Assembly: GCA_030549495.1 (NCBI GenBank)
Contig: JAUIRK010000649.1
Span: forward strand, 248,001 to 312,000
Length of the DNA: 64,000 bases
From: Nectonema munidae
Taxonomy: Eukaryota; Nematomorpha; Nectonematoida; Nectonematidae
Direction: 5' to 3'
The notes beneath the pieces were generated by a model. The model did no database searches. It was not told the DNA's origin and worked only from the letters and a program-made list of their open reading frames with translations. Below, piece after piece: positions 22,300-35,718 of the stretch; positions within the stretch are counted from its first letter, which is position 1; each line of letters starts with the position of its first letter. Made by a program: the position numbers and the translations under genes.

Positions 22300-23487
22300 A
22301 TGCGTTCCAAACTGTATATAATTATAAATTTTCAATTATCCTAAGTTAGCAGGGCGAGGAAAAATTGACCCAAAAAATTGACTTTTACTCAGAGAAAAAA
22401 TTGACTTTATTGACTTTGTTTCATTGAATTGAACAATTATGAACACTTTAGAGAAAGTATTAAAAATTATTTCAAAGAATCCATAACTTTGTAATACAAC
22501 ATATATGACATTTTTGATTTAAAATTCGATCATTTTCTAGCAGTTTTTTCAGTTTAGAAAAAGATCTTTCAACTTCTAAAGTTAAAACTTGACAATTTTG
22601 TAATTTGGGATAAGTACTGCGAGAGATTTGAGTTTTCCATATTCATGATTTTATTTTCATTTTATTTGAATCTATTTTCAAGATAACTTTTAACGCCACA
22701 TTCGTCTTAAATGAAATAATGTTCACCTTTTCCTACTAAATCAATGAATCGTGAATATTCTCTAATTATTATTGTTAGCAAGTTTTGACACAGATTTTCT
22801 TTTTTAACAATTTCTTGAAATTTGGCAATAAAATTCCATCATCTTCATCATTAATTTCTTCACTGCTGGAAGATTTTAATGAAAATATTTTGCTGCTTGC
22901 AACCAATTTGTCAATTTCGTTACAATTGGAACTGAAGTGTTGCCGATAGGTTTGAAAAGAGAACGTCTTTTTCTATTACTAATTTTGAATGATTTAATGC
23001 CGGTAATCTATAATTTATCAGGATAACTTAACTTTTAAGGTAAGCTTGTGTAAAAGATGTGAAAAACATGCAATGATAAAAAAGTTTGGGAATAAAATTC
23101 CCTAACTTCTTCAGCGGATATATCGTATGTAACCGTGTTTGTCAACAACAAAAAAATTGTCTTACAAAAAACTTCTTCATGTTTAACCTCAGTCACGCAA
23201 ACTTTACAGTAAAACCTTTTATTAGATGAAAAAAGCCCAACTATTGTGAAAGTGTTGATATAAAGAAGAAATCTTGTATGTATCGCTTATAACAATTTTA
23301 GGCACATTGAATCAAAAAGTGTTAAATATAAAAATTGACTTTATTGAACTCGAAAAATTGACTTTATTGACCTAAACTCGAAAAATTGACTTTAATTGAC
23401 TTAAAAATTTGAAATTAGTTCAATTTTTTTTAGACTAAACAAGTAAAGATCTATGCGTTCCAAACTGTATATAATTATAAATTTTCA
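22300..23487 (-). mobile_element. hAT transposon remnant bounded by a 35-bp direct repeat
   Basis: On the minus strand, 22594-22490 reads as EVERSFSKLKKLLENDR with flanking residues, which resembles the hAT C-terminal dimerisation motif. A further acidic, coding-like block (SSSSEEINDEDDGILLPNF) lies at about 22890-22800. Clustered AAAAATTGACTTTATTGAC-like words lie near 22365-22430 and 23330-23400, reminiscent of subterminal repeats. The whole block lies between two copies of a 35-bp sequence (22300-22334 and 23453-23487) beginning ATGCGTTCCAAACTG. That repeat is too long for a hAT target duplication. Confidence 0.5.
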
Positions 23488-23929
23488 GGGTATTATATAA
23501 TATAGATCCTAAGTTATAAGGTTAAGTACAAATAATGTCAAAATTTTGCTGAAAAATTTTAATTTTTGATTTTGATTGACAGTTTTGGACATAAAAGGGT
23601 CATTCAACTACCATGAAAATGGTATCAAAAGATTCAGATAGCGATTTTAGGAAAAGTCACAAATTTTAAAGGGATATGATTCAGCCAATTTTGTACAATT
23701 AATTCTTTAGTTAAGGGGGCCTTTTACGCCCCCAGAACTAATAGGGTGTCTCCATATAGATGAGCTATAGATTTTTTGTTTTTTAGTGAAATATTCCAAA
23801 CTTAATTTTTAGATAAGCAGTATTTTAAATTTGTTAATATTGTCAAGAGATTTTCGTTTTGTGATCATATCCTGGCTCTAGTATTTATGCTGGCAGATTT
23901 TTTTATGTTATGAATTGTGTATATATACA

Positions 23930-24640
23930 CTAAAGATAAGTTTTCCAATCTGCGGTACTGTTAGGAACATTAGAATATGTATGCCACATGTACTACGGCG
24001 TGCATACCTAAAAAGTTTTCGGTTGACTGGATGTAAAAATATGTTTTTATTAACACAGTATTCCTCTTTCACCGTTTACATTCTACACAAGCATTCCAAA
24101 AAAAATTTTAACCTGTTTATGTGGGGTCGAGACAATATCTTTCAAGAATTGATACATTTGGATAAAAAACAGCCGCAAACAATCTTAGCCTACAACAAAT
24201 ATTCGTCTGGAGTAAACGTTATCAAAAGGCTGTTATATATATGGCTTCGAAATAATGGGCAATAAAGATTTTTACAATTTTTCTCTACATTGCTGCAAAT
24301 AACAGCTGGTTAATTATGAAAGATAATCGAATTGCTTACCTATCTGTTGCAAAATTGTCAGGAATAGCTTTATAAGGCATCTAGCTTAGCTCTAACTCAA
24401 AGGCCTATGAAAATCAGAAGCGAAACTTCATTTACTCGCATATCTACTGGAAATCTGATTTCTTTTTACGGTTTCGTGGAAACTAGTGAAGCAACTGCAA
24501 CACCCACCGTTAAAGATTACTGTTGTTCGACTAATTGTAAGCCTATAAAAAGAGGAGAGTGTGACAAATACATTTGCAAGGATCATACTTTATTTTTATG
24601 TTGTAATTATAAAAACAAAACAAGAAATACACATACTTTA
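23930..24640 (+). pseudogene. piggyBac element 2, C-terminal half only
   Basis: FPICGTVRNIRICMPHVLRRAYLKSF (23941 on) aligns with the equivalent block of the copy at 3702. It is followed by a PQTILAYNKYSSGVNVI block, where the third catalytic Asp would be expected but the motif reads GVNVI; then a NNSWLIMKDN block in a different frame and a Cys-rich tail (CCSTNCKPIKRGECDKYICKDH, about 24520-24585). The N-terminus and the first two Asp regions are absent. Sequence differs strongly from copy 1, so it is a separate, older lineage. Frames are broken in several places. Confidence 0.75.
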
Positions 24641-24939
24641 TCCAAAAATATTCTTCCCATTTTCGTTGTTAAATTTAATAGTTTGCTTTATTACAAAAAT
24701 ATTTGTTATGAATCGTTTTGTCAATTCCCTCAGGTACAGATTATCTTTATACTACAACTATAAATATGCGTTGTATACGCTTATCTTTAATGTTGGAGAG
24801 AATCTTTTTGGCTTTGCTTTATTAACGGAAGAGTAAGACTATAGTAGACAAATGTAAATTGCAAACAAGTGAACTTATATTTTTTTTGTAACTTCTAGGC
24901 TATATTTAATACTTTATAATATTATTGTTATGTACATGT

Positions 24940-25064
24940 GTTATCATCACTTGGGCTGGTATTTTTCTCTAAGCAGTCGCCCTCTATTCATACAGGTCTT
25001 TTTTTATATAAGCCTCTTATACATTTTTACTTGCCCTTGCCCCTCCCCTGTGGGTACGCCTCTG
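24940..25064 (-). mobile_element. end of a hAT-type non-autonomous element
   Basis: Read on the minus strand the sequence starts CAGAGGCGTACCC at 25064, a hAT-like terminus similar in style to the CAGTGGCGAATCCAGA end at 58078. No opposite end or target duplication was found, so the call is weak. Confidence 0.3.
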
Positions 25065-25084
25065 GTGCTTTTCAATTTAAAAAA

Positions 25085-25480
25085 TGATGCTTATATGTTT
25101 TACTAACCTTGCTCAAAAATTTGATCTTATTAATTCTAATCAGTGTTTTTTTGGGTGGTAAAAGTAACGAACTTGCTCTTTTTAATTACTTACACAAAAC
25201 TTTTAAGATAAAAAACGCGCTTAATGTCTTTATTGACTTCAACAAAACATTTGATAGCATTAACTTTGAATTACTTGTGTTTAAACTTTACAGATATGGC
25301 TTTCGCTCTAATATTAATAATGAGATTCTTAGTTACCTTACAAATCGTGAAGAGTTTGAAAATATAGACAACTAAATATATTCACAGCGTAATATTAACA
25401 AATGGCTGCGCCAATATTCTATTTTAGGTTCTTTATTTTTCTTACTATATATCAATGGTTTGACTAACTCTATAAGTAAT
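25085..25480 (+). mobile_element. LINE fragment 3 (reverse transcriptase core)
   Basis: An open stretch (25109-25375) reads ELALFNYLHKTFKI, then NVFIDFNKTFDSINFELLVFKL, YRYGF and LSYLTNR, matching the palm region of Jockey/CR1-type reverse transcriptases. The following frame adds SILGSLFFLLYINGLTNS. It differs from the RNase H LINE at 1-8.5 kb, so it is another family. Only about 400 bp remain. Confidence 0.7.
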
Positions 25481-26936
25481 TCATATTTGATGACGATGAG
25501 CAATTTAAATGTGACAGCTCATCTCAAAAAGAAACACTGCAAAACAAATATTTTTATCAATATTAACTATTCATGAATGAATGAATTGAAAAAAAATTAA
25601 TTAAATGTGATGATTAAATAAAAATTTACCTAAAAATTTTGCTTTAAAATTAACAGAAAAATAAAAACAACGCCACATACAAACTTGAATAGACAAAGTT
25701 AAAGAATAAAAATATATTTTTTTAATAGAAAATTGCCTTTTTTCATTTTCATATATTTTAACAATTTAAGAACTTGAATAAAGTAGTTAGCAAATTTTGT
25801 AAACTTAGAAATATTTTAGACATTTGTATGTTTTATCAAATTACCAATAAAAATTGTCAAAAAATTCAAATCCATCGTTATATGCCTAAAAATATTAGTT
25901 TTGATAAAGCGCAAAATATTGGAGAAAAATAAAAAAGAAAACAAAAATATAGAGGAAAAAAATATCTAGATTACAGTTTTAATATTACAATTATAAAAGT
26001 TCAAAAAGCAAATTTTTTAATTTAGCGAAGAGAGAAGAAATCTAACAGATTAATATAAAAATGTTATTCTTGTAAGTATTTAGAAAAATCAATCAAGAGA
26101 CTCCAGTGTATGAAATTTACATTACAGGTGATTTAGAAAATGATATATCCCATTAATGACAAATGATTAACATGTGAATTGTTTAAAAATAATCGTTTCT
26201 GATCAGCAAATCATATGTGATACATCTACATTTTCTCTGATAAAAACTTTTACAATGAAATATTTAAATTAAAATTGTAAATTTATATTTCCTTTCATAT
26301 TAGAATCTATAATATGGGAAAACTTGTAAATTTAAAAAAATTCCAAGGTTTTATCAACTTTCAAGCATTACTTTTAATTTTTAAATCAAATCTGTTGGAT
26401 ATTATTCCTGCTATTTATTTTTTAGTATAAGTATTTCCTTCACATATTTTTTAATAATACATTGATTCATTTAAGTATCAAAACTTCTTTGTATTAAAAT
26501 AAATTATAATTTTTATATGATTAGGTTTAATTTGACGTATCACATATGAATCGCTAGTCTGTAATAGGAAGTATGTACAATCCAACCTCCATTCCTTGTA
26601 TCACAAACTTTCTTACTTCCTATAATTTATATGGTATGATCATTATATAATATAAGAGCAATTGACCTAAGGGCAGCATGGAACACTCAACCTCTTGTTT
26701 TACGGTCCAGATAGCAAAGTGTAGACTAATATTATCATATTAAAACTACAATAATTTCGCAAATTTATTGATTTATTATTTATGAAAAATATGATTTATT
26801 AATTTTATGATATATATGCAGCAATTTGGATTCAGTTTAAGTAACTAGATTAATATTTTAGAGTTAATTAAAAAATATTTTTTATAAAAAACCGATGTTA
26901 TGCTTATTAAGTGCAATATTGATTTTTAATTTGTTA
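25481..26936. other. very AT-rich DNA
   Basis: Nothing supported; long A/T runs and no open frame of note. Confidence 0.5.
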
Positions 26937-28330
26937 GGGCGGAAAAAATCCCCTTAGGAAAAAATCCCCTTAAGAAAAAAACCCCGTAGGAAAAAATCCT
27001 TTAGAAATAAACCCTTTAGGAAAAAACAAACACGGTTTTCATACGAACCGAACAATTAGCCTTATTTAATTAAAAGTGAAAAGTTCATTTTTTTATTAAA
27101 AAATGTATTTTGAAAAGTATTAAAAAACAAAATCGGCATGCGATAAAATAATAATTGTTTGGAATGATCACTTCCATCTGATACAGTTAGCAACAGCTTT
27201 AAGAAAGAGTTCAATTTTCTTTCAACCGTGGACAAAATTTTTGCATAATTTCTGTAGTTGAGCTTGTAAATTATTTGTTAGCTTTTTGGCAGGCTTTTAT
27301 GGTAGTAGACTTTGCGTATCTCACACAATTTGCTGTCGAAATCATTGCAGCATCTTTTTTAAGGCCCTCAATAGCTATGAAGGCTGATGGATGGCTATGT
27401 TTGAGCATTTCTTTATAGCTATTGTTCCATGCTTCGGAAAAATTATTAGTTCTGGATGTGTTTTCCTATGTTATTGAATGAACATTCCATAACTTTGGTG
27501 GAAAAACAGGTCCTGTTAAACGTATACGAATTCCATAAGAGGAAGTTATCTGAACGCTTCGATATGTTCCAGGATGTAAGTTTTGTCGAAATAGTCCAAC
27601 AACTCTGTCAACGTATCTGGAATGTTTCTACTGAAATAATTCAGTCCTTCTAATCCAGTGAAAGAAAAGCTAGGCTGTTAATCATACCACAGAAAAGCCT
27701 TGTGTTTTCGTTAACACGGTACTGTTGTTGGATACCAAGTTTTTATATTTTTTTCCATGTGTTCTGTGTCAAATGAAAAAAGCGGCCATGCATACTAATT
27801 TATTGCTGCTAGTTCAAAATCACCTACAATTGTACTTGGATAATGGATACCCATATTGTCGCATTTTCTAACTATAGCAGTAAACAACTCTTTCTAAACT
27901 GCTTGTGACTTACGGTGAAGAAATTAAAAACCTAAGTTTGAGCAGTTTCAAAAAGGGAAGCACTGATGACATACAGTTGATTGAAAAGTTGGGTGCTACT
28001 GAGAAAGTGCCATTCATAAACCACTCAGAAGAATTAGCAAGGAGACGTAGAGATTCTTCAGTTGCGAATACAAGAACTCTATCAAGAGAATTTTAACCGC
28101 TGTCATATATTAAAAACTCTTTACCATCATGAAGCGTGCATTCTCTGGGAACAATTAAACTCTGTAGAGATTCTGCTTCTTTCGACAATGATTCACGTTT
28201 TTGATTTCTTATTGACCGTTTTATAAAGTCAGGATTTCCAAGATCTGGGTGAACATCCAACGAAAAGACCTTTTCTGTTACTCATTGAAGTACTTTTTGT
28301 ATTACTCACTAAAAACATTTCTTTGCAATT
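26937..28330 (-). mobile_element. Mutator-like (MULE) element, decayed
   Basis: On the minus strand from about 28275 to 27270 pieces of a MULE transposase are visible in order: DVHPDLGNPDFIKRSIRNQK, then RVLVFATEESLRLLANSSEW, FMNGTFSVAPNF (first catalytic Asp position, here Asn), VGDFELAAINK (second Asp region) and RTNNFSEAWNNSYKEMLKHSHPSAFIAIEGL near 27400. The lower end (26937-27035) is an array of CCCCTTAGGAAAAAAT-like words, probably its terminal repeat. No matching upper terminus is visible by 28.4 kb. Several frame breaks; inactive. The order and spacing match the FLYWCH-associated MULE proteins of arthropods; the FLYWCH part itself is not seen. Confidence 0.7.
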
Positions 28331-28890
28331 TCGATTTTTTGATTGATGGCTAATATTTTCTCATTCAATTTATATTGTGTAAGTATTTTTGAATGGCTGT
28401 TTAGAATTAAAACCAAAACAGAAATATACATAAAATGGCGCTGAAACTTCATAAATAAAAGTTTTAAAGAAAATAAATTGAAAACGTTGAGTAAATCTTT
28501 TATTTAAAACAAAATACCAGCAATAATATTTCGGTCACTATGACCTTTTTCAGATATATTATATGACGTAAAATGAAGGCGTGTATTGTCTTACTTGCTG
28601 AGTGTTGAGAGGGATTATTGGTGCTGCTGGTAAAGAGATTACTTTAGGTTAATCACATATATAGTATATATATTTACAGTGTTTTAATGAAGATATCTTG
28701 ATAAATTTGTTTGAATGTTATATATTATGTATTAGCAATTTACTCGGCTTTTACGAGATACAGCTATCACAATAGTCCAATTCTTACTCCGAGAAACTAT
28801 ACGGAGGGTGTTGTTAAAATTCAAAATTATATTGAATATTTTGGAGTAGAATCGATCTTGTAAAAAAGATATATATTAGTTTGGACATTT
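28331..28890. other. intergenic DNA
   Basis: No gene or recognisable element. Confidence 0.45.
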
Positions 28891-28892
28891 AT

Positions 28893-30965
28893 TCTGCATG
28901 CATTTTCATAAAATCTATCTTTCATCATACGCCATAATCACGATTCTCTTCCCACAATCATTACTTTATTTTTGTGCACGCCAAAATTCACCCCTCCTTT
29001 ACGTATCCATTTATTCTCCTATAACACACTCATTAGTTATTGCAAAATCCACCTTGTCGTCAAACTATCATTCAATTATCTCAACCGACTGCAAATCTTG
29101 ATCACATACCTTGGACGACAAAGAAAATACACGAGGAGAACAAATTGTCAAATTCCTATGCTCTATTAACCTATATCTCGCCACAACTCTAAAAACCCTA
29201 ACAAACGCACTTGCAACAACGTACAGTACAAATCCCATATCTACCTCACAATAGCCACACCAAATACTCTTAATCTTATATCTAATTGGTCGATTCCTGA
29301 CATCCCATCAGCTTCAGATCACTCCTTAATTTTTCAGCTTCACATGAATGCAACATCTATCAAAAGTTATAACAACACAATAAAACGAAAGATCAATTAA
29401 TTGTTCACGTATCCCACGATTCTCAACTACTCATTGCCAACATTACCATCTCTCTCTTCTCCTTTATCCATCGATTAAGCTATATTATCCCTCAATGATC
29501 ATATTTCACATTCCATCTTATCCTCAACTCAAATCAATCAATTCCTAAAAAACATACACGCATATTTCTCTACACCTTAACTGAAACTGGTAAAATAGTA
29601 ATTGAAACTCATCCTCAAAATTCTAAAATAGATCTCCTGTCCCTTCAAACATCTCCATCACTCCGCTTCTAAAAACAATTTTCACGGGCTAAGAAGCACA
29701 CATGTGGGAAATAAATAGGCTTACTTAAAAAAAATTTTCCACACTCCCTGATTCAATATTTCTCTGCTCAACTCAATATACCACCTACAACAACACTTCA
29801 TTTCTATCTAAAATCTTTCCTCCAGATGCAACCTCTTGTGACCCACCCCCTCCTTCTACCATCATACAATCCGAGAATATGCTAAAATATATTAGACTCC
29901 ATAAAAAATCGGACTTTCCCTCTGATCAACTAAATGAATTAAACACAGTATTATATTGTTTAAAAACTAATTTCAGCTTAGTGGCGCTAAACGTGAAATA
30001 GGAGAGGCCGTGCCCCACGATGTTCCCTGTGATGCCCCCATGTACCTTATGTAATGTCATACATACATATTTATAATTACATTTATATATAGTTGATTTT
30101 CTCACAATATATCATGTGCCACGAAATGTACAAACTATGCATTTTAGCAATGTTTTATCAAAAATTTTCATTCACCCAGGTCTCAATCTCATCTACTCAC
30201 ACACTGACTTCTCTCAATGTTTTTGGGATGACATAATATTCATTTTCACAAGCAACTCTCAACAAGGAAACATCCCCAAATTCTCTTCATTTCAACTAAA
30301 GTCAGTACACATAAGATTTTCTTCACCGTCAGCAAAACCACGCTCTTTCACTTCACGCGCAAACACAATTAATTTAACTACCACTATTTCTATACCTGCA
30401 TATAAGTCTAATAAATACCTAGGACTCAATTTCCAGAGGAATCAAAAATTTTCAATTCATTATACCAAAAACTCTCACCAATTAAAAAGTCATAATGACC
30501 AATTAAAGTCATAAAAATTTTATGACCAATTAAAGTCATAAAAAAGGCATTCTCTTATAAATGGAGTCTCCGTCCCAAACACATCATATACATATACTCA
30601 TCCTTGATCCTCCCAGTTATTCATTACGAAATTCATTCCTGGGGCTTCTCCTTAAAGAACACAACGATAATCAATTTTATTAACAAATAACAATCAGTTG
30701 CCTACTATGATCACCAACGCCTATCAAACCACTTCCACCCCATGACTAGAAATTTTAACATATACGCTATCGTTACAACTTCAACTCAAAAAATTCTTAT
30801 GAAGTGCTTAATCTTGACATAAAACTAAATTCCTCGTATCTCCTGATCACACCCCACAACATTGCGCATCCTATTCTTTCTATTAGCTAAATTCGCGCCA
30901 AATAAATAGGAATTGCTAAAATATGGGCAGACATGGGCAGAAGAACAAACACTTCTTGGTTTTTC
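28893..30965 (+). mobile_element. LINE 4 (endonuclease and RT, decayed)
   Basis: An AC-rich block, unlike its AT-rich flanks, encodes pieces of an APE-type endonuclease (IATPNTLNLISNWSIPDIPSASDHSLIF, about 29250-29340, with the family's SDH) and then a reverse transcriptase. WDDIIFIFTSNSQQG near 30220 stands where YADD is expected, and NKYLGLNFQRNQKFSIHYTK near 30410 is the thumb motif. A SLILPVIHYEIHSWGF block follows near 30610. The middle of the RT is missing or too decayed to see. R1/Jockey affinity is inference. It is not the same family as LINE copies 1 and 2. Inactive. Confidence 0.65.
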
Positions 30966-31092
30966 ACTTTTAAATAAATCTTTTTACTTTTTGATACCAA
31001 TACTCATTTTGTTATATTTAATTCTACTATTTAGTTTTTCAAAGAAACCATCTATTTTTTTATTATAATTTTGTAAAATATTACTTGCCTCA

Positions 31093-31265
31093 ATTAGGGT
31101 CAGGGTGTACCTCTCATCTTAAAATTTGAAGATCAGGGGTTCGATTCCCAAGGCTCCCAAATCTTAAAAACAAATTCACAAAAACTGTGATTAACCATTT
31201 TAAGCATAATGCGAGCATATAGCCTTACAGCTGAAAGTGTTTGATATCTCCAACCAACCAACCAA
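31093..31265 (+). mobile_element. tRNA-derived SINE
   Basis: A box A-like TAGGGTCAGGG (31095) and a box B GGTTCGATTCC (31138-31148) are 43 bp apart. The body runs on to CAACCAACCAACCAAC at about 31252-31267. The head shares CAGGGTG and the box spacing with the element at 18247, so both may be one family. Confidence 0.45.
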
Positions 31266-31267
31266 CT

Positions 31268-34200
31268 AGTAAGTAAAAAATTTAGATTTTTTAGTCTGTG
31301 TATTTTATGAATACACTAAAAATAATTTAAAAATTTTGACATTTTAGAAAAATTGTAAATTTTTAATTAATTTTCAAATTTAAATAAAATTGGAAAGAAG
31401 TATGGAAAAATTTCTTAATTTATATTTAAAATTAAATAACTTTAAAAATAAAATTAATATAAAAATACTTTTGAAATATAGCTTCAAATTTTATTAGTTT
31501 TATTATTTTATTAATTTTTTTAACTTTTAAAATTAGTTTTTATTCTTTTGATTTTGCTCGAAATAATATTTAACGCAACATATGTTAGTTCCATGGTAAA
31601 CTAATTTAATTTGAATTGTATTGTACATTTGTTTATATTTTGATTGATAAATTAATATTTTATTTGTTATTAATTAATTTATAGAAAACATTCCATAATC
31701 CTTTTTGACGAAATACTGCTAAATGCAATAAAACATTCCACTTTTTTTTATTTCTTCTATTTTAACTCCAAAATGATGCAAATTTCTCAAGAACAAATTT
31801 GTCAAACGAAGAACGAATTTTTTGATGATGAAAATACTAATAATGGTATTGCAGTCTTCGATTCTGGAAACTTGCCGATTATACACAGACATATGATGCA
31901 ATTTGTAAGTTTTTTTATATTACTTGTAAATATAATTTGACTCAGTTGAGGGCATTGTTTGATATTTATTTAAAATTGCGCATGGAAATAAAATACTTAA
32001 ATAATACTAGTTTTTGGTCTTTTATTAGTTAAACATGCATATTTTTTTGAAAGTCTACTTTAAGACTGAATTGTTCCTGATCGGTTAAAATTTGACCATG
32101 AAGCTATCTTGAAAAATTAGGTAAATTAAAAATTAGAAAAGTCTTTCTAGCATCTATGTACAATACTTGTTATGTATGTTACTTGCTTTCTTTGTATTAA
32201 AAATATAATTTCAATATTGTATATCAAATCTCATATAACCAGAATATTGCATGAAATAAATATGCATAAACTTTTTCTCTTGTGGAATAGGGGTCCCGCT
32301 ATGGCTATCTAATTGGGCCTCGCAATTCTTAGCTCTGGTCCTTTAATAAATATTTGATTTTATTTTTATGATTTAAGGTATTTGATAAAATTTTTTATTT
32401 TGCTTATAATAGTAAATATCTTCTATATACTTCTAGAATTTTACTCATTTGAAATTTAATCATGTATATATCGGGGGCGCACACCAGGTGGGTAGGGCGA
32501 AAATCCTATTTCCCCTCCCCGGCTAAAATAATTTTGGATTTTTTAAACTAGTGTGTATGCGTTATGTAAACCTTCTTCGAAATGCTATGATAATATTAAT
32601 TACAGTCAATGCATGTGACTAATGAAAATCACTTTTCTACCATATGTGCATGTGCTAGTTAAATATCTGAAATTCTTCTAAAAGCACAACTGATACACTA
32701 AATCAGAATTCAACTTGCCAAATGTGATTTCTTTATCACGCATTGGATAATATTCCAGACAGCATAGTCTGAGACAATATTTTATCATATCACTAAACAT
32801 TTCTATTTATGGATTTGACTTTCGCTCTATTTTTTAAATTGCATACCATGCATACTTGTGGGACATGCTTCAAATTTTCATATCCTTTCACTCAGTAAGT
32901 TTTCGCTTCTGTCACTCAAACACTTTTTCGATGATTTTCATCCAAACATCTCGCTCATTTCGTTTTGATTTCATTCTCTTTTCTCTCTCAAATTCTTCAT
33001 TAGTATTTTAATTCGTTTTTAAATTTCATCAATTTTGTAAAAAAAAATATAAAGTAGTCTTATAAATTCACGTATGCGCTGTAAACTCTCAATTTTAAAG
33101 GATTGCTTGCATATTTGGTCTTCAGTGTTATTTCCAGGCCCGTAATTTTGAAAATTGCAAAAAAAAATGGAATTTTAAGTCAAAATCAGCTGTAGAGTGT
33201 ACACATCGATAAAATAGATAGTGATATGCTGTATAAAAAAGATTTACCTTTTGAAAACAAAAAAAAATTTTAGTAGATTAATATTCAAAGGTAGAAGAAA
33301 TAATCAGAAGAGAAAATAATATTGGATTTGAATAAATTTAAGAATGCCTGAATTTATAATTTTTTTAGATTTGTATTGAATAAAATTATTTTGTGCTTAC
33401 ATTTTCATTTCAAAGTATATATATATTTTTTTACCAATTCGTAAGGTTTTTAAAAATTTATAAAAAAAAAATTGACTAGGGTTTTTTCACTTTAATCCAA
33501 TAAAGTATTCTCTCAATTTTACTTTGCGTGATAAAAGGTTTTATGATGTTTTCGCTTAAATTATTTTGTTCTTAATCTGTTTAATCGATAGATTTTACAC
33601 AATGTCGATAATGTTGATTTTATCCTAAAATTTTACTTCAGAGGCGTCACAATTAATTTATATATTGAGTGGGAAGGTCCAAGATTTTGGAATATATAGG
33701 TTTTGGTTTGATTTGAATTTATCATTTAAACCTTGCTTTTTTCCAAACTTTTCCAGGGGCTGAACCATTTTGGTTCTGATAGATTTTGGAGACCCTAGAT
33801 TTCGATACTTTTTTAGGTGCCGTTTTGATCAAAACGTCCCACGTCCGAAAATCAAAAATTTTTTTTAATCTTTATTCTAACTATTCTGATAATACATGGC
33901 CGTTTAAAAATAAATAATACTGATCATAGCTAATGAAAAGAACTATACCAGTTTTTAATTGTTTTTTTTAACAATTTTTTTTAGTATTCCAATTAAAAAA
34001 TGTATTAAACGCATGGACCAACAAAAATAAAAATGTAACTTTATGGTAAAATTTTAAACAACATTTTAAACTCACGTTTTGGTTTTTGGACGTTTTGACC
34101 AGGAATCCTTTTTTTATATGTTCGAAATGCAAAATGCAAATAATTTTTATTTATTGTTTCCTGAGGTTAATATTTTATCTGCTGTAGACTCCTCAACGTT

Positions 34201-35328
34201 TAATATCATATAATATAGCAATCTACAATAGTTTACAACTGTTTTTAGACGTCATTTAAACACTTTCGGAATGTATTTACTAAACATTATATACTCTGAA
34301 CTTTTTACGAAATCCTAAACAATCTTTTGCGAAACGTATGTGTTTCGGGGTACCCTTCAAATAATTCAAATAACTAATTTTCGTAAACCGTGTTTTAGAC
34401 AATAAGATGGTGGTTCACTCATAATTCATTTTTTTTTCATATTTTTTTTAAGGTTTTAATTAGGATTACGTACTCGAATTTAGAATTGGGAGTCTGTTGG
34501 GTCAGAAGGGATAGTGTGAGAGTCTTAATTGGTACATAATGAAATTTGGGAGTTAAAGTCGAAATTTTTTAAAGATATATTTTTTTTGAGTAATTTAAAA
34601 ATGAAAAAAATGCTTAGTTTTTCTAAGCCTATGGAGTGATCCATTTTTAGTCGATGCCCCTGAAGTAAGATGGGTTTAAATCTTTTTTATTTTCAAGTAT
34701 TAAGAAATTGCAATTGGAGTGGAATTTTTTAAGTTCCTGCAATTCTGTAACCCTGATGGATGGTATAATTATGTTTAAATTGGCTTGACCAGAAGCAACG
34801 GGGTTATTTTGTTGCTAATTTTTGTCATTCCCTATAATCAGATTGTTTGTTTGCGTGAAAGCATTTTTGTTTGTTGTTATAACACTCGCTATTTGCTTAT
34901 TATAGCTTTTAAACCATAATAAATTGTAATAATGTTAATGTGAGGTAGCAAAGAAATAATGGATGAACGTGCGTAGATAAAAAAAATCAGATGGGGGTGG
35001 GGTGAGGTCTTGTTTCAGAGAACAAACATTTACCTCCGCGGACAATTACAATCCTTAAATATAATTAAAAAAAAAAGAAAATTGTATGCTACTGCCTTCA
35101 AATAATTTAGTGGTTCTTTTTGACCGCAATAATGCCGTGATTTTAGGCGTGTAATATAAAAATTTAAGTTCAAAATGTCACATTTCAAAAATAAATCATT
35201 TTGTTTTTAATCTTTTTGACCCTTTCAGGTTATTTTTTGTTTTCTTGGTTATTTATTTTACATATTTGATCCTTAAAAAAGTAAACGAGGCAAGTAATTA
35301 GCTATAAAAAAAACTACCTTAGCGTTTT
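31268..35328. other. long AT-rich region without genes
   Basis: About 4 kb with no supported gene. ORFs are short and have no recognisable motifs. It may be an intron of the zinc-finger gene or plain intergenic DNA. Confidence 0.45.
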
Positions 35329-35387
35329 CAGTATCAGTGTGACAGCAGTCTCCCAAGAATAAAAATTGCCCGCTTTAAATATACCAT

Positions 35388-35718
35388 TTTTACTTCTAAA
35401 TTATATTTTTTTAGTTCTAAATTGTTTTTTTCAATTCTAATTTGTGTTTTTTAATGATCCCTTTCGTGACCATAAAAATCAGACGATATTTACTAAAAAG
35501 CAGAAGATTCATATACAAAACTATTTGAAAAAGCAGACGAAGGTAAAATTGTTTATGTATCATATATGATACACTGGTCACGAAATGGTTATAAAGTCCT
35601 AATTTGTCATTTTAAGTCCTATAATATTTTTTAAATTCTAGACACTCTTTCTAAAATAGAAAATAAAATTGAAAAAACACAATTTAAGACTTAAAAAAGA
35701 CAATTTAGAAGTAAAATG
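35388..35718. mobile_element. fold-back element split by a three-box MITE
   Basis: The left arm (35388-35452) and right arm (about 35655-35718) are inverted copies: TTTTACTTCTAAATT at the left matches AATTTAGAAGTAAAA at the right, and both arms carry inner AATTTGTGTTTTTT-like words. Near the centre lies a MITE (35459-35588) with ends CCCTTTCGTGACC and, read inward, ACCATTTCGTGACC; its boxes start at 35480, 35501 and 35534 (spacings 21 and 33). Flanking TGAT and TTAT are decayed TTAA copies. Confidence 0.65.

Noticed and set aside
31093-31265. Functional tRNA gene
   Set aside because: Same reason: a good box B but no cloverleaf by eye.
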